A DNA stretch of 16,565 bases, from NCBI GenBank assembly GCA_043778575.1, contig JAYWFX010000091.1, positions 1 through 16,565 of the forward strand, given 5' to 3'. Made by a program: the position numbers and the translations under genes. Origin of the DNA: JAYWFX01 sp043778575 (GTDB taxonomy: Bacteria; Patescibacteriota; JACMRA01). Positions 1 through 6,529 of this stretch are shown piece after piece (position 1 is the stretch's first letter; every line of letters begins with the position of its first letter). The notes below the pieces were generated by a model. It saw only the letters and a program-made list of their open reading frames with translations. It did not search any database and was not told the origin of the DNA.

Positions 1-55
1 TGACATTTATAGATAAACTATGCAATTCACTTAACTCAAGGTCTGTAAATCTATG

Positions 56-109
56 ATAAATACTATCTGTTACTATGGATTGTTAGCGGAAGGGGTATAA
101 ATACTATCT
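56..109. repeat. 13-bp direct repeat in the leading gene-free stretch
   Basis: The 13-mer ATAAATACTATCT occurs perfectly at 56-68 and again at 97-109, 41 bp apart start to start. The second copy contains a TATAAAT that could be a -10 element, but no good -35 lies 16-18 bp upstream. Nothing coding is recognisable between 1 and 243. The repeat could be an operator pair for murT or a chance AT-rich duplication. Confidence 0.4.
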
Positions 110-243
110 ACTGTGCTTCGTTTGCATTTTTAATTTACTCAAAAAATTGATTTTTGGTGATGAGGTCTGACTTTATGCTAGATTGATTTGATTGTGCTTG
201 ATTAAAACCCAAGTATATTTTTAGATTGCCAAAACCTATTTTC

Positions 244-1542
244 ATGTACCGACGCCTTATTTTGTTCTGTTTAATAATCTTTGCTAGGATGAGTAGTTTT
301 ACTATCAGATTGTTGAAAAAAGGTAGCGGCACTTCACTCCCGGGCTGGTTGGTTGAGACATATTTTCCGTGGATATTGCATGAGCTTGACTCTCGATACT
401 CCGAAGTGATTTATATTTCAGGAACCAATGGAAAGACAACTACACGTTCAGTTTTGGTGAGTTATTTTAAAACAAAAGGAGTCACGATTTGCACAAATAG
501 AGGCGGAGCAAATATTATGAGAGGACTGGCTGCCACACTACTTTTAGATCAAAAACTACTAAACACCAAACCTAAATCTAAAGTATTGATACTAGAGGTT
601 GAAGAGGCTACTTTACCAAAGATAACAGTCTGCATCCAACCAACTACACTCATTTTGACAAATATTTTTAGAGATCAGCTTGATGCATATGGAGAAATTG
701 ATAATACACTAGATTTTTTTCGAAGTACTCTCGCTCTTTGTGACCCTAATAAGACCCAGCTAGTCATAAACGCTGATGATTACAAGCTACACTCTTGTGC
801 TACAGATTTCGCTGGAAAGATAATAGGATTTAGTGTGGACGAGCCTAATTCTAACTATGAACAAGATGAAAAGTCAGTTTGTCTGAGATTTGATCGGGTG
901 TTTACTGCCACTATTTGTGATAATTGTCTGTCAGTAGATTTCGACACTACCACAAAATTAGCTATGAACTTACCAGGGCGGTACAATGTTTACAACCTCC
1001 TCGCCGCTGCAGTGGTCGGGAGCCAAAGATTTGGTTTAGATGGTATCGAAAAAGTTTTTAATGAGATACAGCCTGCGTTTGGACGTGGTGAAAAGATTCA
1101 ACTAGGCGATTCACACATAGAGTTGTTGTTAATCAAAAACCCAGCTGGATTCAATGAGGTTATAGACTACATCAAGACCCAATCTGAAAAGCTAGACAAC
1201 GATTTTGGGATTGTTTTTATAGTAAATGATAACATAGCTGATGGTCGAGATGTGTCTTGGCTGTGGGATGTGGACATAGAAAAACTAAAATCCTCACAGC
1301 ATTTGCAAAAGACATATACCTCTGGAGGGCGTGGACTGGATATGCTACTTCGACTTGAGTATGCTGGGTTTGATGTGCGTCCCAAAAATTATATTTCTGA
1401 GTTTAGTCGTGTAATTCACAAAATTGACTGCTCTAATAAAAAACATTGGTTTGTTCTGTCTACTTATACTGGACTTTTGGCTTTTCGAAAGGAGTTAGGT
1501 AAATCAGTAAAATTAGTTGATATATCTAGTGACGGTAACTAA
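244..1542 (+). CDS. murT: MurT-like Mur ligase, lipid II isoglutaminyl synthase subunit
   Basis: MurT is the Mur-ligase-fold subunit of MurT/GatD, which amidates the D-Glu of the peptidoglycan stem peptide on lipid II in the cytoplasm. The ATP loop GTNGKTTT lies at residues 60-67 counted from ATG 244. The Mur central-domain motif LPGRYNVYN follows, and the C-terminal family motif DGRDVSWLWDVD begins at about residue 333, in the part that contacts GatD (DUF1727). A hydrophobic, basic N-terminus is usual in this family. An in-frame TTG at 226 would add six residues, but ATG 244 fits the family start better; neither has a clear ribosome binding site. The zinc-ribbon region between residues 195 and 245 keeps only one CxxC (CDNC) plus one isolated Cys, so the four-Cys site looks degenerate. 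The usual gatD partner is not downstream: RNase P RNA follows instead. Family assignment is firm; an active amidation complex is inference. Confidence 0.9.
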   Translation: MYRRLILFCLIIFARMSSFTIRLLKKGSGTSLPGWLVETYFPWILHELDSRYSEVIYISGTNGKTTTRSVLVSYFKTKGVTICTNRGGANIMRGLAATLLLDQKLLNTKPKSKVLILEVEEATLPKITVCIQPTTLILTNIFRDQLDAYGEIDNTLDFFRSTLALCDPNKTQLVINADDYKLHSCATDFAGKIIGFSVDEPNSNYEQDEKSVCLRFDRVFTATICDNCLSVDFDTTTKLAMNLPGRYNVYNLLAAAVVGSQRFGLDGIEKVFNEIQPAFGRGEKIQLGDSHIELLLIKNPAGFNEVIDYIKTQSEKLDNDFGIVFIVNDNIADGRDVSWLWDVDIEKLKSSQHLQKTYTSGGRGLDMLLRLEYAGFDVRPKNYISEFSRVIHKIDCSNKKHWFVLSTYTGLLAFRKELGKSVKLVDISSDGN

Positions 1543-1569
1543 ATAGCACAAAACTGAATCTATTTTTCA

Positions 1570-1575
1570 TTGACA
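1570..1575 (+). promoter_or_regulatory. -35-like TTGACA upstream of RNase P RNA
   Basis: A perfect TTGACA lies 31 nt before the P1 helix of RNase P RNA and just after the murT stop codon. No convincing -10 is found 16-18 nt downstream; the best match there has only three of six consensus bases. The same box occurs at a similar distance from the tRNA and 5S genes, which raises confidence that it is used. Confidence 0.45.
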
Positions 1576-1606
1576 AAAATGACCCAGTAATTCTCAAGGG
1601 CTTATT

Positions 1607-2014
1607 GGTTGGTCGGATGGTAGCTCCGATTGTTTGACAGTTGGGGAGGAAAGTCGGGACACTCCACGTGATTGTAAATAAGTGTTAGAGAGAGGCACTA
1701 TTTACAGCTAAATTATCGTGTGAAGTGGATGGCGGCGTAGTTTACCGCCGGGAGTAATCCTAGGGAGGGAGTAACATCTCTGAAAAGTGCAACAGAAACA
1801 TACCGCCTATGTATGCAAGATTCGTCTCATACAGGTAAGGGCGAAATTGTGAGGTAAGAGCTCACACGTGAAGTCGGGCAACCTACCACGGGGCAAACCC
1901 CATCCAGTGCAATGCCAAATTTGGTGGGCAGCGTTAGATAAATTACCATCTCCTTTATTCAGATTGTTTTACAGTTTGATAATGCTAGACAGAATCCCGC
2001 TTACAGACCAACCA
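1607..2014 (+). ncRNA. rnpB: RNase P RNA (class A-like)
   Basis: This is the catalytic RNA that removes 5' leaders from precursor tRNAs. The conserved core GAGGAAAGTC starts at about 1646. Further conserved blocks follow: the CAACAGAAACATA-type segment near 1789, GGGCGAAA and GAGGTAAGAGCTCAC near 1839-1866, and GTGCAATGCCAAAT near 1907. The 3' core with AGAATCCCGCTTA is at about 1990-2003. The ends are set by helix P1: GGTTGGTC at 1607-1614 pairs perfectly with GACCAACC at 2006-2013. The length of about 408 nt is normal. The usual GGU of loop L15, which pairs with the tRNA CCA end, appears as GGGGCAAACCCC at about 1890-1901 and does not contain GGU. A TTGACA lies 31 nt upstream. An oligo-T tract at 2042-2049 runs into the next start codon without a strong hairpin. 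Confidence 0.95.
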
Positions 2015-2049
2015 CTTAAAATTAATTAATTCAAAACAGACTTTTTTTT

Positions 2050-2523
2050 ATGTCGAATATATCAAAAATTGCAACTTTCCCCGATCAAGATATTAATCAA
2101 GTTGAAGCAGATCTAAAAAATACACTTGCAGGATTACCGTCAAACATCCAAGAGGAAAACTACTTAGAGGTAGGTGTTAGACCGTGGGGTATGTACTATG
2201 TTATGGAGGATAAGCCTAACTACAAAGTAAAAAAGATCGTTGTGAACTCAGGTAATCGTCTCAGTCTACAGAGTCACCAGCATCGCTCAGAACATTGGGT
2301 GATAGTTAGTGGTACTGCTACTGTAGAAATTCGTGACAGTGAGAATCCAGAAAAATGGAGTAGGGTGCTGCAGCCAAATCAAAGCTGCTATATCAGCGCA
2401 AATGCTATGCATCGAATGGCAAATTATGGTAAGATTCCTTTGGTTTTTATAGAAGTACAAGTAGGTGAATATACTGGTGAAGACGATATAGCAAGGTTTG
2501 AGGATGACTACGCCAGAGCCTAG
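2050..2523 (+). CDS. Mannose-6-phosphate isomerase type II-like cupin
   Basis: This is a single-domain cupin matching the C-terminal isomerase part of bifunctional ManC/AlgA proteins, which interconvert mannose-6-phosphate and fructose-6-phosphate. The family signature runs in order: RPWGMYYV (44-51), LSLQSHQHRSEHWVIVSGTA (71-90) and the C-terminal GEYTGEDDIARFEDDY (139-154). Likely metal ligands are H76, H78 and H121 with an acidic or Gln residue around 135-137. The guanylyltransferase half is absent, so this is a stand-alone isomerase or a sugar-phosphate-binding cupin. An N-terminal extension of about 40 residues precedes the cupin. ATG 2050 follows directly on a T-run, with no ribosome binding site. 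The gene sits between RNase P RNA and a YvcK-like gene, so it may supply nucleotide-sugar metabolism. Substrate specificity cannot be proven from sequence. Confidence 0.87.
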   Translation: MSNISKIATFPDQDINQVEADLKNTLAGLPSNIQEENYLEVGVRPWGMYYVMEDKPNYKVKKIVVNSGNRLSLQSHQHRSEHWVIVSGTATVEIRDSENPEKWSRVLQPNQSCYISANAMHRMANYGKIPLVFIEVQVGEYTGEDDIARFEDDYARA

Positions 2524-2560
2524 TTGTCGACATATATAAAATGTGTTTAATCTTATTAAT

Positions 2561-3700
2561 ATGAGTCAAAAAATTGTAGTTCTTGGTGTAGGAGGGCACG
2601 GCTGGGAATCGCTCAGCTCAGTAATTTCAGAGTCGACTGGTGAGGTTGTTCTATACGGCACTACAGTCGACTGGGGTGGTTTTACTGGAAGCTGGGGTAG
2701 ATTACTAGAGATGCATGACAACAAGCTCAACACACTACTTCATGGTATAGCTGTGCCAGTACTTCCATTTGGTGATTTTAATAAAATTATTACTTGGTTT
2801 ATTGAACGAAAACTCGGAACAGATATTGCCAGTGTTTTGAATTATCGAAGTTATAGTATTGATGGTCATTTTGAGCATTTTCTCAAACTTATACAACCTT
2901 TTAATCTTGGAATCAATCAAGTTAGTGGCTACTTAACCTATTTGCAAACTTTTTTTGACTATTTAGAGCAGTACAATGATGAGCTAAACTATAGCAAAGA
3001 ACCATGTCTCAGCACTATTTTTCATAGTTTTATTGCTGGCGTGGTAGGTATCAAGCAAATCAATGAATTTTATCATCAATCAGATATAATCCCCAAACGG
3101 ATCAGTCTACAATTTTCCTCATCAGTCAGGCAGGTATTGATTGGTAGTACTGAGTATGGATCTTTTGTGGGAGAGGATGTGATTGATTCATTACAAACAC
3201 CAGCATTACCGGCTACACTTCAGATAGTAGATACTGATTTAGAAAACTGTAGTCTGGTTGGTGATATGTTGAGTGACATTATTAGTGCAGATATTGTTTT
3301 GATACCAAACGGATCAATAGCAAATTGGCTTCCATTGTTGAATAGGGTAGAGATTGCTTCGCTGTTGAGAGAAAAACAAAATCAGTTATACTGCATGTTA
3401 AATTTATTTTACACTCGAAATGAATTTCCTATCAACACATATATCCAGTTCTTGACCACTTTAGATATTTTCCCGCATGTAGTTTTGCCTCAAATAGGGT
3501 TACCCACTGTGTCTACAAACACCATCCAAAGATATAAATTAGAAGGTAAGACCATTAATTATCCTGAATTCCTACAAAAAGTAGTTGATGCGTTGCAGGA
3601 TTCTAGTAGGTGTATCTCTGTGGACTGTACTCAAACACCCTCTTTTAAATACAACCCACAATCAGTTGCTGAAAAAATTCTGAGTCGACTTGCGCTTTAG
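2561..3700 (+). CDS. Divergent YvcK/CofD-like protein
   Basis: The fold is that of the CofD/YvcK family. CofD is the 2-phospho-L-lactate transferase of F420 synthesis; YvcK (gluconeogenesis factor) binds UDP-sugars and affects cell wall and carbon metabolism. From ATG 2561 the Rossmann start KIVVLGVGGHG is at residues 4-14. The family's ADDGGSSGRL loop is recognisable as VDWGGFTGSWGRL (36-48), with two extra residues. PFGDFNK (69-75) corresponds to PPGDIRN. HSFIAGVVG (155-163) matches the HSxGN helix, and DIVLIPNGSIANWLPLL matches the later GPGSLYTSxLP motif. The remaining C-terminus is weakly conserved. GTG 2543 is an alternative start but adds atypical residues. With no F420 genes visible and a cell-wall ligase nearby, a YvcK-type regulatory role is likelier than CofD chemistry; that is inference. 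Confidence 0.8.
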   Translation: MSQKIVVLGVGGHGWESLSSVISESTGEVVLYGTTVDWGGFTGSWGRLLEMHDNKLNTLLHGIAVPVLPFGDFNKIITWFIERKLGTDIASVLNYRSYSIDGHFEHFLKLIQPFNLGINQVSGYLTYLQTFFDYLEQYNDELNYSKEPCLSTIFHSFIAGVVGIKQINEFYHQSDIIPKRISLQFSSSVRQVLIGSTEYGSFVGEDVIDSLQTPALPATLQIVDTDLENCSLVGDMLSDIISADIVLIPNGSIANWLPLLNRVEIASLLREKQNQLYCMLNLFYTRNEFPINTYIQFLTTLDIFPHVVLPQIGLPTVSTNTIQRYKLEGKTINYPEFLQKVVDALQDSSRCISVDCTQTPSFKYNPQSVAEKILSRLAL

Positions 3701-3739
3701 ATTTGCTTTTTTTGAAAAAACCGTGGCTAGCTAGATGAT

Positions 3740-4696
3740 ATGGCACATACTGGAAAAATACGACTGCATAAATATGTCAGCGACGCACTCAAACAGTCTG
3801 GAGATTATACTCATCCTGAAATTCAACACAATATCGAAGAGTATGGTGTTTTAGTAGATGAAAGCCTCATAAAAAATCGTTTGGTTTGGGTATTCCCTGG
3901 GCAGGTAGTGGAGCCTCATAATTGGCCACAGAGACCAAAAGGTAATTTTAGTGAGATTCAGTTTTTGCGTGAGACAGATGAATACGCTGTGATTTTTAAA
4001 CCATATAATGTGGTCGTCGAGCCAGGTGCTGGTCATCAAAACAATAACTTGCTGGTGTGGCTCAAAGCAAATCGACCAAATGAAAGCTACCATCTAGTTC
4101 ATCGCCTCGACAAAGACACTCAAGGCGTTATGATACTAGCTAAGACTGTTGAAGACAAAGATTTTTTTCAGAATCAGTTTAGAGATCGGGAAATAACTAA
4201 AAAATATATCGCAGTTGTTCAAGGCAAGGTTGAGCAAACCTACCACGCCGACAACTACCAATCACGTGATCATCTCCATCCCACAAGGCAACTACTGTTT
4301 TGGGATGAGAAAACTGCTATGGACTATGATAAGCTTTCTCGCCGCGCTGAGTCTATTATACGACCACTGATGGTGTGTGAAGATCTCAATCAAAGCATTG
4401 TGGAGGTGCAGATCAAAACAGGGCGTATGCATCAAATTCGACTAGTGTGTGAGTCTCTAGGTTTTGCACTCGTTGCAGACAAAGTTTACCACAAGACAGT
4501 TCTCCCGACGTTTGTATCAGCTCAGAATCTACATACGTATTTTACTAATGTTGTCAGATATTTGGGTAGTGGTGATTTCTCAAAAAAGAAGGTAGAGCTA
4601 TTTGGAGAAAATCCTTTTTGTCTATTATCAAACTATCTAAAAATACAAGTAAAAAGTGGTGAATGGCTCGAGGTCGTCTGGAAAGAAAATGTGTGA
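3740..4696 (+). CDS. RluA-family pseudouridine synthase
   Basis: The enzyme isomerises uridine to pseudouridine in rRNA or tRNA. An S4-like RNA-binding domain covers residues 6-58 (RLHKYVSDAL through VFPGQVVEP). The catalytic domain carries the RluA motif HRLDKDTQG at 121-129, with D124 as the expected catalytic aspartate, then KKYIAVVQG (154-162) and KTGRMHQIRL (226-235). The C-terminal 60 residues are less conserved. The length of 318 residues is typical of the RluC/RluD group. The exact target (23S sites or tRNA) cannot be read from sequence. The stop is UGA at 4694-4696, and the gene ends two bases before the convergent nucleotidyltransferase-fold gene, with no obvious terminator between them. 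Confidence 0.9.
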   Translation: MAHTGKIRLHKYVSDALKQSGDYTHPEIQHNIEEYGVLVDESLIKNRLVWVFPGQVVEPHNWPQRPKGNFSEIQFLRETDEYAVIFKPYNVVVEPGAGHQNNNLLVWLKANRPNESYHLVHRLDKDTQGVMILAKTVEDKDFFQNQFRDREITKKYIAVVQGKVEQTYHADNYQSRDHLHPTRQLLFWDEKTAMDYDKLSRRAESIIRPLMVCEDLNQSIVEVQIKTGRMHQIRLVCESLGFALVADKVYHKTVLPTFVSAQNLHTYFTNVVRYLGSGDFSKKKVELFGENPFCLLSNYLKIQVKSGEWLEVVWKENV

Positions 4697-4698
4697 CG

Positions 4699-5556
4699 TC
4701 ACTTAGGTTGTTGTCTAAATTTTCCATCAGCGTAGAATCTAGGGAGAAATGAGATAAAATTATGACTAACAATCAAGTTTTTGTTTCCTTTGAGCTGAAA
4801 ATAATAGTAGGGTAGTTGGATGAGCGAAATTATCCAAAAAACAAAGTGGAGTGGTAAAAACACTATTGTGAAGACTGTTTGAAATATATGATTAGTAGGC
4901 AACTCTTTTATCATCACGAGGGAAAGTTGGCGTGCCTCTAAATGATGAAATTTCGAAATCTGATTCCTGTTTTTAAAAAATAATCCAACATCAACCTTTC
5001 CAGATTTAGTACGGGACTTTTGAAAAAATGAATGCACGTCCTGAGCGGTAATTTTTAATACGATTTTGAGATACAATCTGACCAGTAGACAACAAGTAGG
5101 AAAGCATTCGATCGCATAATCAATATCACTATTGTCTCTAGCTATTGCGAGCGAACCTGATCCCACCAAATAGATTTTTTTTACCCCTGGAATCAAAGAT
5201 ATGATTTGTGCGAATCGCTGTGCCTTGAGATGGTGCCAATACCAGTTGCTATTGTATACTATTGTAGTCCAGTCTGGATAAGAAAAATGCGTTCCTATAC
5301 CATAATTATTTGATGTGATCTTGAAGATATTAGGATCTGAATAACTTGAAAGTAGTTTTTGTGTATCAGTTTGGTAGTTTTTGGCTGACTGAGTAAACAA
5401 CCAAAATGGATCTGTAGGTACAACAGTATCCAATGCGTCATTTTCTAGGTCTTTGATGAGTTCGGATGGCAGTATTTTAGTCAGTGTATACAGTTCTACC
5501 CAAGACCAAGATTTTCCTCTAAGTGTGTGTGAAAATGCTATTTCAGAGGGTGACAC
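4699..5556 (-). CDS. Pol-beta-type nucleotidyltransferase-fold protein with hydrophobic C-terminus
   Basis: The centre carries the minimal nucleotidyltransferase motif: VGSGSLAIARDNSDIDYAIE at 131-150, that is, a GS loop followed by the paired acids D144 and D146. A third acid is plausible at D189 in KVDVGLFF. Such proteins transfer nucleotides to small molecules, proteins or RNA. The partner is unknown, and the rest matches no subfamily that I recognise. Residues about 223-255 are strongly hydrophobic (IFQTVFTIVFLPLHFVFWII), suggesting a membrane hairpin or anchor, which is unusual for this fold. GTG 5556 is the start: the stop codon of the upstream cyclophilin gene is in the same frame four codons earlier and no ATG is available. 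The 9-nt gap to that gene implies co-transcription. Confidence 0.72.
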   Translation of the reverse strand: MSPSEIAFSHTLRGKSWSWVELYTLTKILPSELIKDLENDALDTVVPTDPFWLFTQSAKNYQTDTQKLLSSYSDPNIFKITSNNYGIGTHFSYPDWTTIVYNSNWYWHHLKAQRFAQIISLIPGVKKIYLVGSGSLAIARDNSDIDYAIECFPTCCLLVRLYLKIVLKITAQDVHSFFQKSRTKSGKVDVGLFFKNRNQISKFHHLEARQLSLVMIKELPTNHIFQTVFTIVFLPLHFVFWIISLIQLPYYYFQLKGNKNLIVSHNFISFLPRFYADGKFRQQPK

Positions 5557-5565
5557 ATTGTATAA

Positions 5566-6417
5566 TTACAAAACTATATTTACCTCATCAATCTTTAGTA
5601 GTTTGTTTGGTTTACCGTCGTTTGGATTAGCCTGAGGATTAGTTGGATCTACAGATATACCAACCTCGGTTCTAATTTTTTCTAGGCTGCTAAAGTTTGC
5701 AGGATCTACAGTACCAAATGCAGTGTATTGAGCTGGCAGTGTAGTATCGGATAGAGTCACGAAAAATTGACTACCAGCTGAGTCTGGAGCTTGAGTTTTT
5801 GCCATGATGAGCTCACCTTTTGGGTATACTACAGTTCCAGTTTCTGGTTTAAAATCTTTGTATAAGCTGGGGTAGCGGAATTTTGGCTGATTAATGAGTT
5901 TTCCTTTCTGGTCACCATCTTTACCATACTCTGGTTTGACCTCCCAGAGCTCGTCAGGCAGGGTTGATCCAAATGCACTCTCACCTCCTCCTCCTGTGCT
6001 CAGTGGATCTCCACCTTGAATCACCGCAAAACCTTCCTCTTTTACAATTCTATGAAAATTTAAACCATTAAAGTACCTGCGGTCTGCCAATCTGACAAAA
6101 CTTTCTACTGTTTTTGGTGCAGCTTGGCTATACAATTTGAGCTTGAGATTTTCGTTGCTGGTATCTACTAATAATTTCATACTGAGATTCCATTCGTTAG
6201 TTGATGCAAAATTTAATCTTTTATTTTCTGATTCTATTTGAGTACTTCTTTTTTCGTCTGACTCCTTTTTCTTTTTATCTTCCTCTTCTTTTCTCTTTAG
6301 ATTTTGTACTTCATCAGTTTGATCTAACAATTTTGGGATACCTTGGTTTACCGTCCAAAAAACTCCAGAGACTCCGATAATTCCCAATATAATGGCTGCG
6401 ATTTGTTTTGTAGGCAT
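5566..6417 (-). CDS. Membrane-anchored cyclophilin-type peptidyl-prolyl isomerase
   Basis: A cyclophilin that catalyses cis-trans isomerisation of prolyl bonds, probably on the outer face of the membrane. One N-terminal transmembrane segment (about residues 6-24) is followed by a highly charged Lys/Glu-rich coiled stretch (33-66), then the cyclophilin domain (75-283). Signature pieces are FHRIVKEEGFAVIQGGDPLS (121-140, with catalytic R123), GELIMAKTQAPDSAGSQFFV (201-220) and YTAFGTV (231-237). The Trp that confers cyclosporin binding is replaced by Leu (TLPAQY). A loop of roughly 30 extra residues sits between the QGGDP motif and the MA motif. The gene is divergent from rpoD-tsaE and followed after 9 nt by the nucleotidyltransferase-fold gene. 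On the - strand TATACT lies about 12 nt before the ATG, so the leader, if any, would be very short. Confidence 0.9.
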   Translation of the reverse strand: MPTKQIAAIILGIIGVSGVFWTVNQGIPKLLDQTDEVQNLKRKEEEDKKKKESDEKRSTQIESENKRLNFASTNEWNLSMKLLVDTSNENLKLKLYSQAAPKTVESFVRLADRRYFNGLNFHRIVKEEGFAVIQGGDPLSTGGGGESAFGSTLPDELWEVKPEYGKDGDQKGKLINQPKFRYPSLYKDFKPETGTVVYPKGELIMAKTQAPDSAGSQFFVTLSDTTLPAQYTAFGTVDPANFSSLEKIRTEVGISVDPTNPQANPNDGKPNKLLKIDEVNIVL

Positions 6418-6439
6418 ATTTGTAGATGTAGTATATGTG

Positions 6440-6466
6440 TTGACAAAAGTACCGTAATGCTAGTAT
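6440..6466 (+). promoter_or_regulatory. Candidate promoter of rpoD-tsaE
   Basis: A perfect TTGACA (6440-6445) is followed after 15 nt by TAGTAT (6461-6466). TG sits one base upstream of the hexamer, giving an extended -10 of the form TGcTAGTAT. The element lies in the intergenic gap between the divergent cyclophilin and sigma-factor genes, 64 nt before ATG 6530. The spacer is shorter than the ideal 17 nt, so the extended -10 would have to compensate. Confidence 0.45.
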
Positions 6467-6529
6467 TTTTGGGAAAATTTAGTCAAGAGTTGCTAAAAAA
6501 ACAAAAACCATTTATTGCTTCGCTCTACA

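Noticed and set aside
135..332. 65-codon open frame on the - strand across the murT start
   Set aside because: It is basic and low in complexity, overlaps the murT N-terminus and shows no recognisable motif or ribosome site.
2543..2560. GTG start for the YvcK-like protein
   Set aside because: ATG 2561 gives the usual short lead into the Rossmann strand; the extra six residues are not family-like.
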